This document shows positions 43,852 to 52,430 of a stretch of 64,000 nucleotides of DNA, piece after piece (positions within the stretch are counted from its first letter, which is position 1; each line of letters begins with the position of its first letter). Both the position numbers and the translations under genes were made by a program. The notes beneath the pieces are model-generated. The model did no database searches. It was not told the origin of the DNA and was given only the letters and a program-made list of their open reading frames with translations. The DNA comes from Haloglomus irregulare (lineage in GTDB: Archaea; Halobacteriota; Halobacteria; Halobacteriales; Haloarculaceae), in contig NZ_QMDX01000002.1 in assembly GCF_007421925.1 (NCBI RefSeq), positions 186,001 to 250,000 on the forward strand, read 5' to 3'.

Positions 43852-44978
43852 TGACCCCGCACGCGTTGCAGGGGACCGACCCCGACACCGTCGAGGGGGC
43901 GCTCCGCGACCGTGACCCACTCCCCGGCACCGGCGGGTTCGCCGGGACGCTGCCCGACGGGCGCGTGGTCCGGGACGCCCTCGGCCGGTATCCGGTGTTC
44001 ACCGAGCGCGGTGACCCCACGAACGCCGGCTCCGACCCGACGGAGCTGGACGAGCCCGTGGGACTGCCGGCGGGCCACGTCCGCTCGGCCGACGGCGACG
44101 AGCGGGTCTGGACGCTTCCGAACCCGGAGCCGTACGCCGACGGCGCGACGGCGGTGGCGGCGCTCCGGGAGGCCATCGAGCGAAGCGCCGGTGCCGTTCC
44201 GGGCGCGGGGCTCGCCGTGGCGTTCTCCGGCGGCGTGGATTCGGCGCTCGTGGCGGCACGCTGCCCGGATGCCCCGCTGTACGTCGCCGGCTTCCCCGAC
44301 AGCCCCGACGTGCGGGCGGCCCGCGAGACGGCCCGGCTGCTCGGGCGGGTCGACGACCTGCAGGTCGTGACGCTCGACGGGGCGGCCGTTCGCGAGCACG
44401 CGGCGACCATCGCCCGAGCGACCGGCCGGACGAACCCGATGGACATCGCCATCGCGATACCGCTGGTCGCCGTCGCGGGTCGCGCACGCGGGGACGGCTG
44501 TACTCGGCTGGCCGTGGGCCAGGGGGCCGACGAGCTGTTCGGCGGCTACGACAAGGTGGCACGGGCGCCCGACGACCCCCGTGTCGAGGCCGACAGCGTC
44601 CGCGGGGCGGCCCGGGAGCTGGTCGGCGGGCTCCCGGACCAGCTGGAGCGGGACGTGCTCGCGCTGCGAGCCGCCGGCGTCGAGCCGGCCGCACCGCTGT
44701 TGCACGACCGGGTCGTCCGGGTCGCGCTGGGACTCCCCGGGCGACTGCTGGTGAACGGCCGTGGCGAGCGGAAGGTCGCGCTCCGGCGGGCCGCCCGGGC
44801 GTGGCTGCCCGACCGCGTCGCCTTCCGCGGGAAGCGAGCCGCCCAGTACGGCAGTCGCACCGCCCGGGAGCTGGACCGGCTGGCCCGCGAGGCCGGCTAC
44901 GAGCGCTCGGCCGGCGGCCACGTGGCCCGGTTCGTCGCCGACCTCGCCGGGGACGTGCCGGCCGTCGGGGCGCCGTGA
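43851..44978 (+). CDS. Asparagine-synthetase-like protein lacking the N-terminal nucleophile
   Basis: 375 residues. Seen: PP-loop GLAVAFSGGVDSALVAARCP, the synthetase motif LAVGQGADELFGGYDKVARA, RAAGVEPAAPLLHDRVVRVA and the C-terminal ARAWLPDRVAFRGKRAAQYG. The N-terminal 60 residues (GGFAGTLPDGRVVRDALGRY then PVFTER) look like a stub of the class II glutaminase domain, but Met1 is followed by Thr, so the catalytic Cys is absent. Inference: an ammonia-dependent synthetase, or an adenylating enzyme acting on another carboxylate. A 21-base direct duplication covers its stop. Confidence 0.83.
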   Translation: MTPHALQGTDPDTVEGALRDRDPLPGTGGFAGTLPDGRVVRDALGRYPVFTERGDPTNAGSDPTELDEPVGLPAGHVRSADGDERVWTLPNPEPYADGATAVAALREAIERSAGAVPGAGLAVAFSGGVDSALVAARCPDAPLYVAGFPDSPDVRAARETARLLGRVDDLQVVTLDGAAVREHAATIARATGRTNPMDIAIAIPLVAVAGRARGDGCTRLAVGQGADELFGGYDKVARAPDDPRVEADSVRGAARELVGGLPDQLERDVLALRAAGVEPAAPLLHDRVVRVALGLPGRLLVNGRGERKVALRRAARAWLPDRVAFRGKRAAQYGSRTARELDRLAREAGYERSAGGHVARFVADLAGDVPAVGAP

Positions 44979-44999
44979 CCAGCCGTCGGGGCGCCGTGA
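44961..44999 (+). repeat. 21-base-period tandem duplication across a stop codon
   Basis: The 18 bases GCCGTCGGGGCGCCGTGA (44961-44978), which hold the last codons and stop of the asparagine-synthetase-like gene, recur at 44982-44999. A recent slippage event; it does not change the protein. Confidence 0.75.
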
Positions 45000-45155
45000 T
45001 CGGAACTCGCGCGCCCGTCGATCGGGCGGCTGCCATCCGTCGGACGCAGGTGATAGTCGTCCCCCGGCGCCACGCGGATTCCGGACGATTCTGCCGAATC
45101 CGGCGGTTCTGGGCCATGTGAAACGGTGTCTCACCCCCTGCCCGACCAGAAAGCA

Positions 45156-45307
45156 TTTATTATACCCGCTGGTTGTCGACATCGTACCCCTAACCATGGT
45201 GACAGCACGGAGTACCCCGCTCGGGTCTGTGCACGTAGCGTGCGACGCAGGCGTGCCCCGGGCGCTGGCGGAACCTGTTGTTGCCGATTGCGATCCATAA
45301 GCTAACC
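45156..45307 (+). promoter_or_regulatory. S-layer gene promoter and long 5' leader
   Basis: A strong TATA (TTTATTATA, 45156-45164) predicts transcription starting near 45185-45190, about 120 bases above the S-layer ATG at 45308. The csg mRNA of Haloferax volcanii has a leader of about 111 bases, as I recall. CTAACCATG occurs at 45190-45198 and again at 45302-45310, the first serving the upstream ORF and the second the S-layer start. Confidence 0.65.
45196..45300 (+). CDS. Upstream open reading frame in the S-layer leader (34 codons)
   Basis: ATG at 45196 to TAA at 45300. Reads MVTARSTPLGSVHVACDAGV followed by PRALAEPVVADCDP. The ATG lies only about 5-10 bases after the predicted transcription start, so it could be translated as a near-leaderless ORF. 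The stop is seven bases before the S-layer ATG. No known homologue, and it may be coincidental. If translated, terminating ribosomes could feed or limit S-layer translation. Confidence 0.35.
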   Translation: MVTARSTPLGSVHVACDAGVPRALAEPVVADCDP

Positions 45308-48300
45308 ATGACAAGCACAAGAGAGAAGCTGCGTGCCGTGTTCCTCTCGGTGCTGATGGTCGTCTCCGTCTTCTGAGCCACCGTCGCACTGAGTGGGGCT
45401 GCGGCCGCCGCATCCGGCCCGTCTGTCGGCAACGTCAGTCCGGGCACAGTAGACGAAGAGACGACGGAGAGTAATCAACAGATAACGTTCGAAGTATCGA
45501 CATACTCCGAGGACGGGAACTCCGACACGGTGTCGCTGGTGTTCCCCGACCGGTACGAGAACAATCTGAGCGCCAACAGTGCCGTGACGAACGACCCTGA
45601 TGGAGTCGCTCAGAGTATCTCGCTGGTCGACGGCCCCGACGGCGACGGCGTGCAGGACACGCTCCAGTTCGAGCTGGCCGACGACGGCAGCGATGACTCG
45701 CTCCCGCTCGAAGTGGGCGTTGACACGGGCATCGACTACCCCGATGTCAGCTCCGACACGAACCTCCCGGTTCGGTTCGTCTTCGAGGACACCAACGGTG
45801 ACAACATCGACCAGACCTTCGACACGGTCTTCATCCAGAACGACGCGTCCGCGGACGCCGACCTGGTGGTCCCCACCAACGGCAACAACAACACCAACTT
45901 CGAGGACATCGCGTTCCAGGGTCAGATCGTCGTCGGGACGAACTTCAACCCCGGCGAGACGGTCAACGTCCGTCGCGTGACGGACAGCGGCGACCAGCTC
46001 GTCCGCGAGGAGTCCGCTGACTCCACCGGCGAGGTCACCCTCGACACCGCGGACCTCAGTCAGGCGGGTGACTTCTTCTTTGTCGGTCAGTCCAGCGGGA
46101 ACCAGTCCGGCTTCGAACACGTCATCCAGACGGTCGACGTCGAGTTCGAGGACGACACCGTGGACAACGACGCCGAAGTCGGCACGTCCCGAGTCAACCT
46201 CAGCGTCGAGTCGAACCGTGCCGGTAGCTTCGACCACTTCGTCCGTTCGGAGCAGCTGAACGACGAGGACCTGCTCCAGGTCTTCCCGAGCGCGGTCAAT
46301 CCGACCGACGTCGACACCGACGATGACGGCGAGACCTCGAACGACGGGATCCGCATCACCGCCGGGCAGGACGCCGTCGCGCCCGTCAACTTCGACGGCA
46401 TCGAGACCGGCAACTACAGCTTCACGTTCAACGTGACGGACACCACTGCGTCCGACGACGCCAGCGTGAGGGTCGTGGAGCCCGGTCGTGGCGAGATCAC
46501 CTTCGAGAACAACATCGTCAGCCAGGCGCGCGGTGACGTCGCCAGTATCGAGATGAACCTCGAGAACGTCGACCGCGGTCGGCTCGTCATCGGCTCGAAC
46601 GAGTCGAACTTCAACTCGACGGTCACCTTCGAGGACGCCGACGACGACGGGACGGTCACCATCACGCTGAACACGCTCACTCCGAACGAGGCGAGCGCGT
46701 TCGACACGGAGAACGATGACGACATCGTGAACCGTCAGTCGCTCGTCGTCGGCACCACCGAGGGCAAGGCGCTCGACCCGATCAACTACGAGCTGTCCGT
46801 CCGCCTGTTCGACACCGATGAGCAGACCGACCTCGGCACGCTGAGCGTCCAGCCGGCCGATGCACGGAGCATCACGGTGGCGACAGCGCCCGACGGCTCG
46901 TTCAACGACCTCACCGATCTCGAGGAGATCCTCGAGCGACAGGAGAACGGGGAGTACACCCGACCGACAACGTCGCACAGCGGGACGTCCTCATCTACGA
47001 GTACGATGGTACCGGCCTGTTCGGTGCGCTGGCAGCCGCGAACGGCTCCAGTACCACGGGAAGTTCGTCAACGCGTCCGCGCTCAACGAGAGCTCGATCG
47101 ACTTCATCATCGACGAGACGTCGGACTCCCGAACGGCGAACCGCCCGATCAAGCGGATCAACTTCAACCAGACCGCGGATGCGGGCGGTCTCCGGGTCGT
47201 CTCCGACGCTGACAACCAGACGGCCTACATTATCCTCGACACGGATAATCTGAACGTGACCGACGCTAACAACCCGAGCGTGACCCGCTCGCTCGATGCT
47301 GGTGACACGTTCAACGCCAGTATCGAACTGCGCGCGAACGACCAGTTCGGTTCCGACGTTGATGAACTCGACGAGACCAGCACGCTCTCGACGGTCGTCG
47401 AGCGATCGGCCACGTTCGACACGACCGGGGAGCTCGAGATAAACGACAACGACGCGATCGTCGTCGACGCCGCTGAGGGGCAGACCGTCAGCGGGACGAC
47501 GACCGTCGCGCCCGGGACCGAGCTGGACATCACGCTGGCTAACGCCGAGCCGTCCCTGTTCATCTCGGCCCGCGACACAGTGACTCAGAACGGCACGTTC
47601 AACATCACTGCGGACTTCTCGCAGTATCCGGACGGCCAGAACTTCACGGCGACCATCACCGGTCAGGGCTTCGAGGACGACGCCGAGACGCCCGGCCGCG
47701 TGCGAGGTCAGGTCGCGACCGTGACGTTCAACAACCAGAGCTTCAGCGGTCAGGCGACCAGCGTGAACGTCGCGAGTGCCTCCCTCTCCGACGGTGGCTT
47801 CGTGACGATTCACGATAACACGGTCGGCAGTGACCCGCTCGGGTCCGTCCGAGGAACGTCCGAGTTCCTCGCACCCGGCACGTCGGAGAACGTGACCGTC
47901 GAACTCGACGAGCCCATCGCTCGTAGCGAGTCCGGCGACACGTTCTTCGCCATGCCGCACCTCGACACGGACGGCGACGAGACCTACGACTTCGTCACGT
48001 CCGAGGGCGCCGACGACGGCCCCTACACGGACGCCGAGGGTAACATCGTGCTCGTTGGAGCGACCATCACGGTCGAGCGCGCACCCTCGGTCACGTTCAA
48101 CGACCAGCAGACCGAAGGTGAGGTCGTGGAGGTCCAGAACGCGCAGCTGCCGGACGGCGGCTTCGTGACCATCCACGACGACACGGTCGCTGACGACCCG
48201 CTCGGGTCCGTCCGAGGGACGTCCGAGTACTTCGATCCCGGTCGGACCTCCAGCATCGAGATCACGCTGGACGACCCGATCGAGGAAGGCGGCCAGTTCT

Positions 48301-48602
48301 TCGCGATGCCGCATCGCGACACCAACGGCAACGAGGTCTACGACTTCGTTAGCAGCGAGGGCGCGGAGGACGCGCCGTACTTCAACGCTAACAACGAAAT
48401 CGTGCTCGACGGCGCGCAGATAAGCGTCCCGAGCGAGCCGACCCCGACGCCGACGGCGACCCCGACGCCGACGGCGACGCCCGAGCCCGATGACCCGACG
48501 CCGACCCCGACCGAGACCAGCGGACAGCCCGGCTTCGGCCTGGTCGTCTCGCTGATCGCGCTCATCGGCGCCGCGCTCATCGCGCTCCGACGTCGCGACT
48601 GA
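45308..48602 (+). pseudogene. S-layer-type glycoprotein gene with in-frame TGA and two frameshifts
   Basis: Seen: MTSTREKLRAVFLSVLMVVS starts a classic S-layer signal, then codon 23 is TGA (45374-45376), followed in the same frame by ATVALSGAAAAASGPSVGNV. The coding continues from 45530 with many N-glycosylation sequons to about 46955. The frame then changes near 46960 and again near 47058 (GGG where GGGG would repair it), and continues to 48602 with two tandem DUF7282-like repeats (each about 115 residues), a PTPTPTATP stalk and GQPGFGLVVSLIALIGAALI, a PGF-CTERM anchor for archaeosortase A. Could be a silent paralogue or sequencing error. Confidence 0.85.
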
Positions 48603-48608
48603 CGAGCG

Positions 48609-48642
48609 GAACCCTCACGGGTTCTCGAACCACTTGCGGTTC
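48609..48642 (+). terminator. Two hairpins after the S-layer gene
   Basis: GAACCC/GGGTTC (48609-48614 and 48619-48624) and GAACC/GGTTC (48627-48631 and 48638-48642), followed by ATTCTTT. A likely transcription terminator or mRNA-stabilising 3' structure. Confidence 0.5.
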
Positions 48643-48900
48643 CATTCTTTCGCGCGCCACGCCGACACGGAGTGACATCCGTCGCGTGCCGCGTCCGACC
48701 GACCGATACCCGTAGCGACGCAGTCGACGGGGTCATCGTCGGACCCGGTGACGCGGTCAGCAGTCCCCTCCAGAGGGGGGAGCTCTCGGCACAGCCTCCC
48801 GTCCGGACCCTGGGCCCCCCGCCGTACCTACCACCGCGAGCGACCGCGGATGCAGCGGCCCCAAACGGTTTTGTCGAGACCGCCCGTCCGGCCGACCGTC
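48643..48900. other. Intergenic stretch without a recognisable gene
   Basis: About 260 bases between the terminator-like hairpins and the cupin start. Several Arg-rich frames are open by composition only. A CGGTTTTGTC box at 48866-48875 is the only element I can name, and it serves the cupin gene. Confidence 0.5.
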
Positions 48901-49329
48901 ATGGAGTACAACGTCGTCGAGACGGACGATGTCGCGGTGACCGACCTCTCGGAGGTCGAGGAGATTCCCCCGGACCTGGATATGCAGTCCATCGACTCCG
49001 CGCTAGGGTTAGAGGAGATGCTCTGCAAGGTCTGGCACTTCGAGGAGGGTGAGGAGATCGGCTATCACGCCCACGGCCAGCAGGAGGAGCTGTTCTACGT
49101 GCTGGAGGGGGAGTTCTCGCTGAAGCTCGGGCCGTCGGGGGAGACGGAGTTCCGCGAGGTCGGTCCGGGGGCATTCTGGGCAGCGGGGCCGATGATCGGC
49201 CACGGCCACCGCTGTGTGAGCGAGACGGGGACGGTCCTCGCGCTGGGCGCCCCCAACGTCGCGGACCCGGGGCGGGATCCGCACGACATCACCGACGAGG
49301 AGATCGCGGAGGCGCAGTCCGACGACTGA
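48901..49329 (+). CDS. Cupin-domain protein
   Basis: 142 residues. Seen: EEGEEIGYHAHGQQEELFYV with the His-x-His and Glu metal ligands of cupin motif 1, then LEGEFSLKLGPSGETEF, and GPMIGHGHRCVSETGTVLAL, motif 2 with a His. An acidic tail follows. Known: single-cupin haloarchaeal proteins have varied roles, from sugar isomerases to dioxygenases; function cannot be assigned. Start is the Met at 48901, with a CGGTTTTGTC box 26-35 bases upstream. Confidence 0.9.
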   Translation: MEYNVVETDDVAVTDLSEVEEIPPDLDMQSIDSALGLEEMLCKVWHFEEGEEIGYHAHGQQEELFYVLEGEFSLKLGPSGETEFREVGPGAFWAAGPMIGHGHRCVSETGTVLALGAPNVADPGRDPHDITDEEIAEAQSDD

Positions 49330-49341
49330 GCCGGGCCCCGG

Positions 49342-49677
49342 TCAGTCCGCCTCCGTCACGGGGTCCGGACCGACGGTGACGGGCTCGTCGGCGTAGGTCG
49401 CGTCGAGGTACTCCAGGATGCGCGAGGACTGGCTCATCGTGACGCCGGTCGCGTCGTCGACGATGACCGGGACCTGGCGCTGTCCGGAGACGCGGTTGAC
49501 CTCGTTGCGCCGGGAGTGGAGTCCCTCGACCCAGACGCTGTCGTAGTCGAGATCGAGCTCGTCCAGTCGGTCGACGACGAACTCGCAGAACGGGCAGCCC
49601 TCCAGCCGGTAGAGGGTGATGGTCGGTCCAGTCGTGTCGGCTTCGGTCGCGTCGCCCGCGTCGGCGTCGGTACTCAT
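49342..49677 (-). CDS. Glutaredoxin/GST-N-like thiol protein
   Basis: 111 residues. Seen: ITLYRLEGCPFCEFVVDRLD with the CPFC redox motif, and VNRVSGQRQVPVIVDDATGV with the cis-Pro, then MSQSSRILEYLDATYAD, a thioredoxin-fold layout like glutaredoxin or a GST N-terminal domain. The CPFC pair suits thiol-disulfide exchange, probably with gamma-glutamylcysteine or another low-molecular-weight thiol. Start is the Met at 49677 (MSTDADAGD). The convergent cupin ends 12 bases before its stop. Confidence 0.9.
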   Translation of the reverse strand: MSTDADAGDATEADTTGPTITLYRLEGCPFCEFVVDRLDELDLDYDSVWVEGLHSRRNEVNRVSGQRQVPVIVDDATGVTMSQSSRILEYLDATYADEPVTVGPDPVTEAD

Positions 49678-49775
49678 GCTCCCAGGTTGCGGGCGGGGGA
49701 TCATAACTCTCGGGGGCCGTCTCCCGGCGTCGTCGAGAGCGCAACGCCCAAGCGCTGCCCTCCCCCACGGCCGGT

Positions 49776-50819
49776 ATGAACGTGGACCGGCGGTACGCCG
49801 CGGTGGCCGCCATCGTGGGCATCTTCGTCCTCGTGCAGGTCGGCGCGCTCGCGCTGGTGGAGCCGTTCAAGACCGCCGGGTTCCAGGACGTGGAGGACCC
49901 CTCGGACCCGACCAACAGCCTGCTGTACATCGGCGCCATCCTCGTCGCGACGGTGGTGATGCTGGGGGCGTTCCGGTACGGCGGCGACCGGGTCATCCGG
50001 GCGGTGCTGGTCGGCTCCTCGGGCTACCTCTCCTTCTACGTCTTCGCCGTGCTGGTGCCGACCCTCCCCGTCGCCGGGGTGGCGGCGTTCACGCCGGCGG
50101 TCGTGCTGGCGGCGCTCGTCACGGTCGCGCTCTGGGTCCACCCGGAGTGGTACGTCATCGACGCCGCCGGGGTGGTGATGGGCGCCGGCGCGGCGGGCCT
50201 GTTCGGCGTCAACTTCGGTGTCCTCCCGGCACTCGTGCTGCTGGTCGTGCTGGCCGTCTACGACGCCATCAGCGTCTACGGGACCGAACACATGCTCGCG
50301 CTCGCGGAGGGCGTGATGGACCTGAAGGTGCCCGTGGTACTCGTCGTCCCGCTGTCGTTCTCGTACTCCTTCCTCGACGCCGCGCCGGCGGCCGGCGGGA
50401 GTGACGCGGATTCGGGCGCCGCCGACGCCGACGACGTCGAGGCGGAGGAGGCCCTGACCGACGGGAGTGGTGCGTCGGATGCCGGTGACGCCGACGAGGG
50501 GGACGACGGCCCCCGCGACGCCTTCTTCATCGGCCTCGGGGACGCCGTGATGCCCGCCGTCCTCGTGGCCTCGGCGGGCTTCTTCGCCCCGGTCGGGGTC
50601 TCCTCGCTCGTCCCGGGACTCGCGCTCACGCTGCCCGCGCTGACGGCGATGCTCGGCACCAACCTCGGACTGCTCGCCCTGATGTACTTCGTCATGCAGG
50701 GCCGGGCCCACGCCGGCCTGCCGCTGCTCAACGGCGGCGCCATCGGGGGCTACCTCGCCGGGGCGCTCGCGGCCGGAGTGCCGCTCGTGCAGGCACTCGG
50801 ACTGGCGCCGTACCTCTGA
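49776..50819 (+). CDS. Presenilin-type intramembrane aspartyl protease (PSH)
   Basis: 347 residues. Seen: six to nine hydrophobic segments, the first catalytic Asp in VLAVYDAISVYGTEHMLALA, an acidic cytoplasmic loop of about 50 residues, the second catalytic Asp in FFIGLGDAVMPAVLVASAGF, and a C-terminal AGLPLLNGGAIGGYLAG in the place of the PAL motif (PLLN). Known: archaeal presenilin homologues cut membrane helices. No target is obvious; the S-layer and lipoproteins are candidates only by theme. ATG at 49776. Confidence 0.92.
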   Translation: MNVDRRYAAVAAIVGIFVLVQVGALALVEPFKTAGFQDVEDPSDPTNSLLYIGAILVATVVMLGAFRYGGDRVIRAVLVGSSGYLSFYVFAVLVPTLPVAGVAAFTPAVVLAALVTVALWVHPEWYVIDAAGVVMGAGAAGLFGVNFGVLPALVLLVVLAVYDAISVYGTEHMLALAEGVMDLKVPVVLVVPLSFSYSFLDAAPAAGGSDADSGAADADDVEAEEALTDGSGASDAGDADEGDDGPRDAFFIGLGDAVMPAVLVASAGFFAPVGVSSLVPGLALTLPALTAMLGTNLGLLALMYFVMQGRAHAGLPLLNGGAIGGYLAGALAAGVPLVQALGLAPYL

Positions 50820-50938
50820 CCCGGGGGGACTGGTGAAGCGAGTTTCAGTAACCTCGCCGACAGAAATGTATTTCAGATTACACCTTTCCGTCCCCGGGCC
50901 CTACCGACGGATGCGGGGAACGCTCCCCGATGGTCCCG

Positions 50939-51223
50939 ATGGAACCCCTCCGCACGCGCCGCCTGCTACTGGGCGGCACCGTCCTGTTCGTCGCCGGCTG
51001 GCTGGGGCTGCTGGCGCTCGTCGCGCCGGCCCTCATCGATGCGGTGGCCGCAGCGACGCTCCTCCCGTTGTCGCTCGTCGCGCTCTCCTCCCTCGTCGCG
51101 CGAACCGCGGCCCGGTTCGTCGACGAGCCACGGTGGCCGTCCGCCGTCGTTCAGGACACGTCCCCCCACCGGTCCACCCCCGGACACGGAGGGGATTCCG
51201 GCGGGGCCACCGAGACCGACTGA
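50939..51223 (+). CDS. Small membrane protein
   Basis: 94 residues. Seen: a basic start (MEPLRTRR), two hydrophobic segments (LLLGGTVLFVAGWLGLLALV and LIDAVAAATLLPLSLVALSS), and a polar tail. The start at 50939 is favoured over the Met at 50930. A GTATTTCAGATT stretch about 60 bases upstream is a possible promoter. No recognised domain, and no operon partner. Confidence 0.72.
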   Translation: MEPLRTRRLLLGGTVLFVAGWLGLLALVAPALIDAVAAATLLPLSLVALSSLVARTAARFVDEPRWPSAVVQDTSPHRSTPGHGGDSGGATETD

Positions 51224-51277
51224 GCACCCCGCTGCCGGGGTCGTCCGCGTGCCACACCGGCCCCGGCCGTTCTCGGT

Positions 51278-52282
51278 CTACTCGCCGGTGAGCGCCTCGC
51301 TCGCCGGTGCGAAACCGATGGTCTCGCCCAGCCCCTGCGCTTCGGCCCGCTCGTAGAGCATCTGTGCGGCGGCGACCGTCTCGATACCGGTCCCGCCGGA
51401 GTCGAACACCGTGATCTCCTCGCGGTCGGTCCGCCCGTCGGCCACGCCGGCGACGACCTCGCCGAGTTCGGCGTGGATGTGGGCCTCGTCGACGGCGCCC
51501 GCCTCCACGGCGGCCAGGAAGGCGCCGGCGTCCTGATGTGCCCGCGCCCGGAGGTCCGGGACGTAGGTCGCACGTTCGACCGTCGTCGCGTCGACCTCGC
51601 GCTTGCCCGCGTCGTACTGGCCCATCACCGTGACGTGGGTGCCGGGGTCCAGCATCTCACCGTCGAAGACGGGCTCGCCGGCGTTCGTCGCCGTGACGAC
51701 GATGTCGGCCCCCTCGACGGCGGCGTCCGGGGAGGCGACGGCCGCGACCGAGGCGTCGAGCGCCCCGTTCATCTCCGCGGCGAAGCTCTCGCGGTGCTCC
51801 TTGGTCGGGGAGTAGACCTCCACCGTCTCTATGTCGCGGACGGCCGCGGCCGCACGGAGCTGCCCGCGGGCCTGCGCCCCGGACCCGAACAGCGCGAGGT
51901 CCGTGGCGTCCGGTCGCGCCAGCTCGTCGGCCGCCACGCCGCCCGCCGCGCCGGTCTTGAACGGGTTGAGCGACGCCCCGTCGAGCAGCGCCACCGGGCG
52001 CCCGCTCTCGGCGTCGAACAGGGGTAGGAGGAAGTGCGCGTCGCGGTCGCCGAACCCGGCGGCGTAGGTGTACCCACCCATCGCGCCGGTCTCGGGGAGG
52101 ACGGCCATGTAGCCCGTCAGCATCCCCGGCGGGGACTCGTTGACGAGCTTCGTCCGGGGCTCGGCGGGGGCCCCGTCGCCGACCTCGCGGTACCCCTCCC
52201 GGACGGCGTCGATGTAGTCCGGGAACGTCGCCAGTCCCGACAGCTCGTCGCTCCGCAGGAACAGTACCTCCGTATCGGTCAT
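51278..52282 (-). CDS. Ornithine cyclodeaminase / mu-crystallin family dehydrogenase
   Basis: 334 residues. Seen: TFPDYIDAVREGYREVGDGA, GMLTGYMAVLPETGAMGGYT, PLFDAESGRPVALLDGASLN, the Rossmann motif LALFGSGAQARGQLRAAAAV and VTATNAGEPVFDGEMLDPGT with HVTVMGQYDAGKREVDATTV. Known: the family reduces or deaminates amino acids with NAD(P)H: ornithine cyclodeaminase, alanine dehydrogenase, ketimine reductase. Which of these cannot be read. Start is MTDTEVLFLR at 52282. Divergent from an MFS transporter. Confidence 0.93.
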   Translation of the reverse strand: MTDTEVLFLRSDELSGLATFPDYIDAVREGYREVGDGAPAEPRTKLVNESPPGMLTGYMAVLPETGAMGGYTYAAGFGDRDAHFLLPLFDAESGRPVALLDGASLNPFKTGAAGGVAADELARPDATDLALFGSGAQARGQLRAAAAVRDIETVEVYSPTKEHRESFAAEMNGALDASVAAVASPDAAVEGADIVVTATNAGEPVFDGEMLDPGTHVTVMGQYDAGKREVDATTVERATYVPDLRARAHQDAGAFLAAVEAGAVDEAHIHAELGEVVAGVADGRTDREEITVFDSGGTGIETVAAAQMLYERAEAQGLGETIGFAPASEALTGE

Positions 52283-52430
52283 GGACGACGGTTCTCGCGG
52301 CGGTCGCTTGGCGTTTGCGGCCGGGGCCGCCCGTCCTCTCGGCCCGTTCTACCGCCGCAACCGCGCTACGGTGCGCGCCGGCGTCCCGCGAAGCGACGTG
52401 TTGAAACCCGGGGCGCCGGAGGTAGCTGAC

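Noticed and set aside
45374-45376. TGA in the S-layer signal peptide as a selenocysteine codon
   Set aside because: No SECIS-like element is evident, selenoproteins are not known from haloarchaea, and a signal peptide is not a place for catalytic Sec; two further frameshifts make plain damage more likely.
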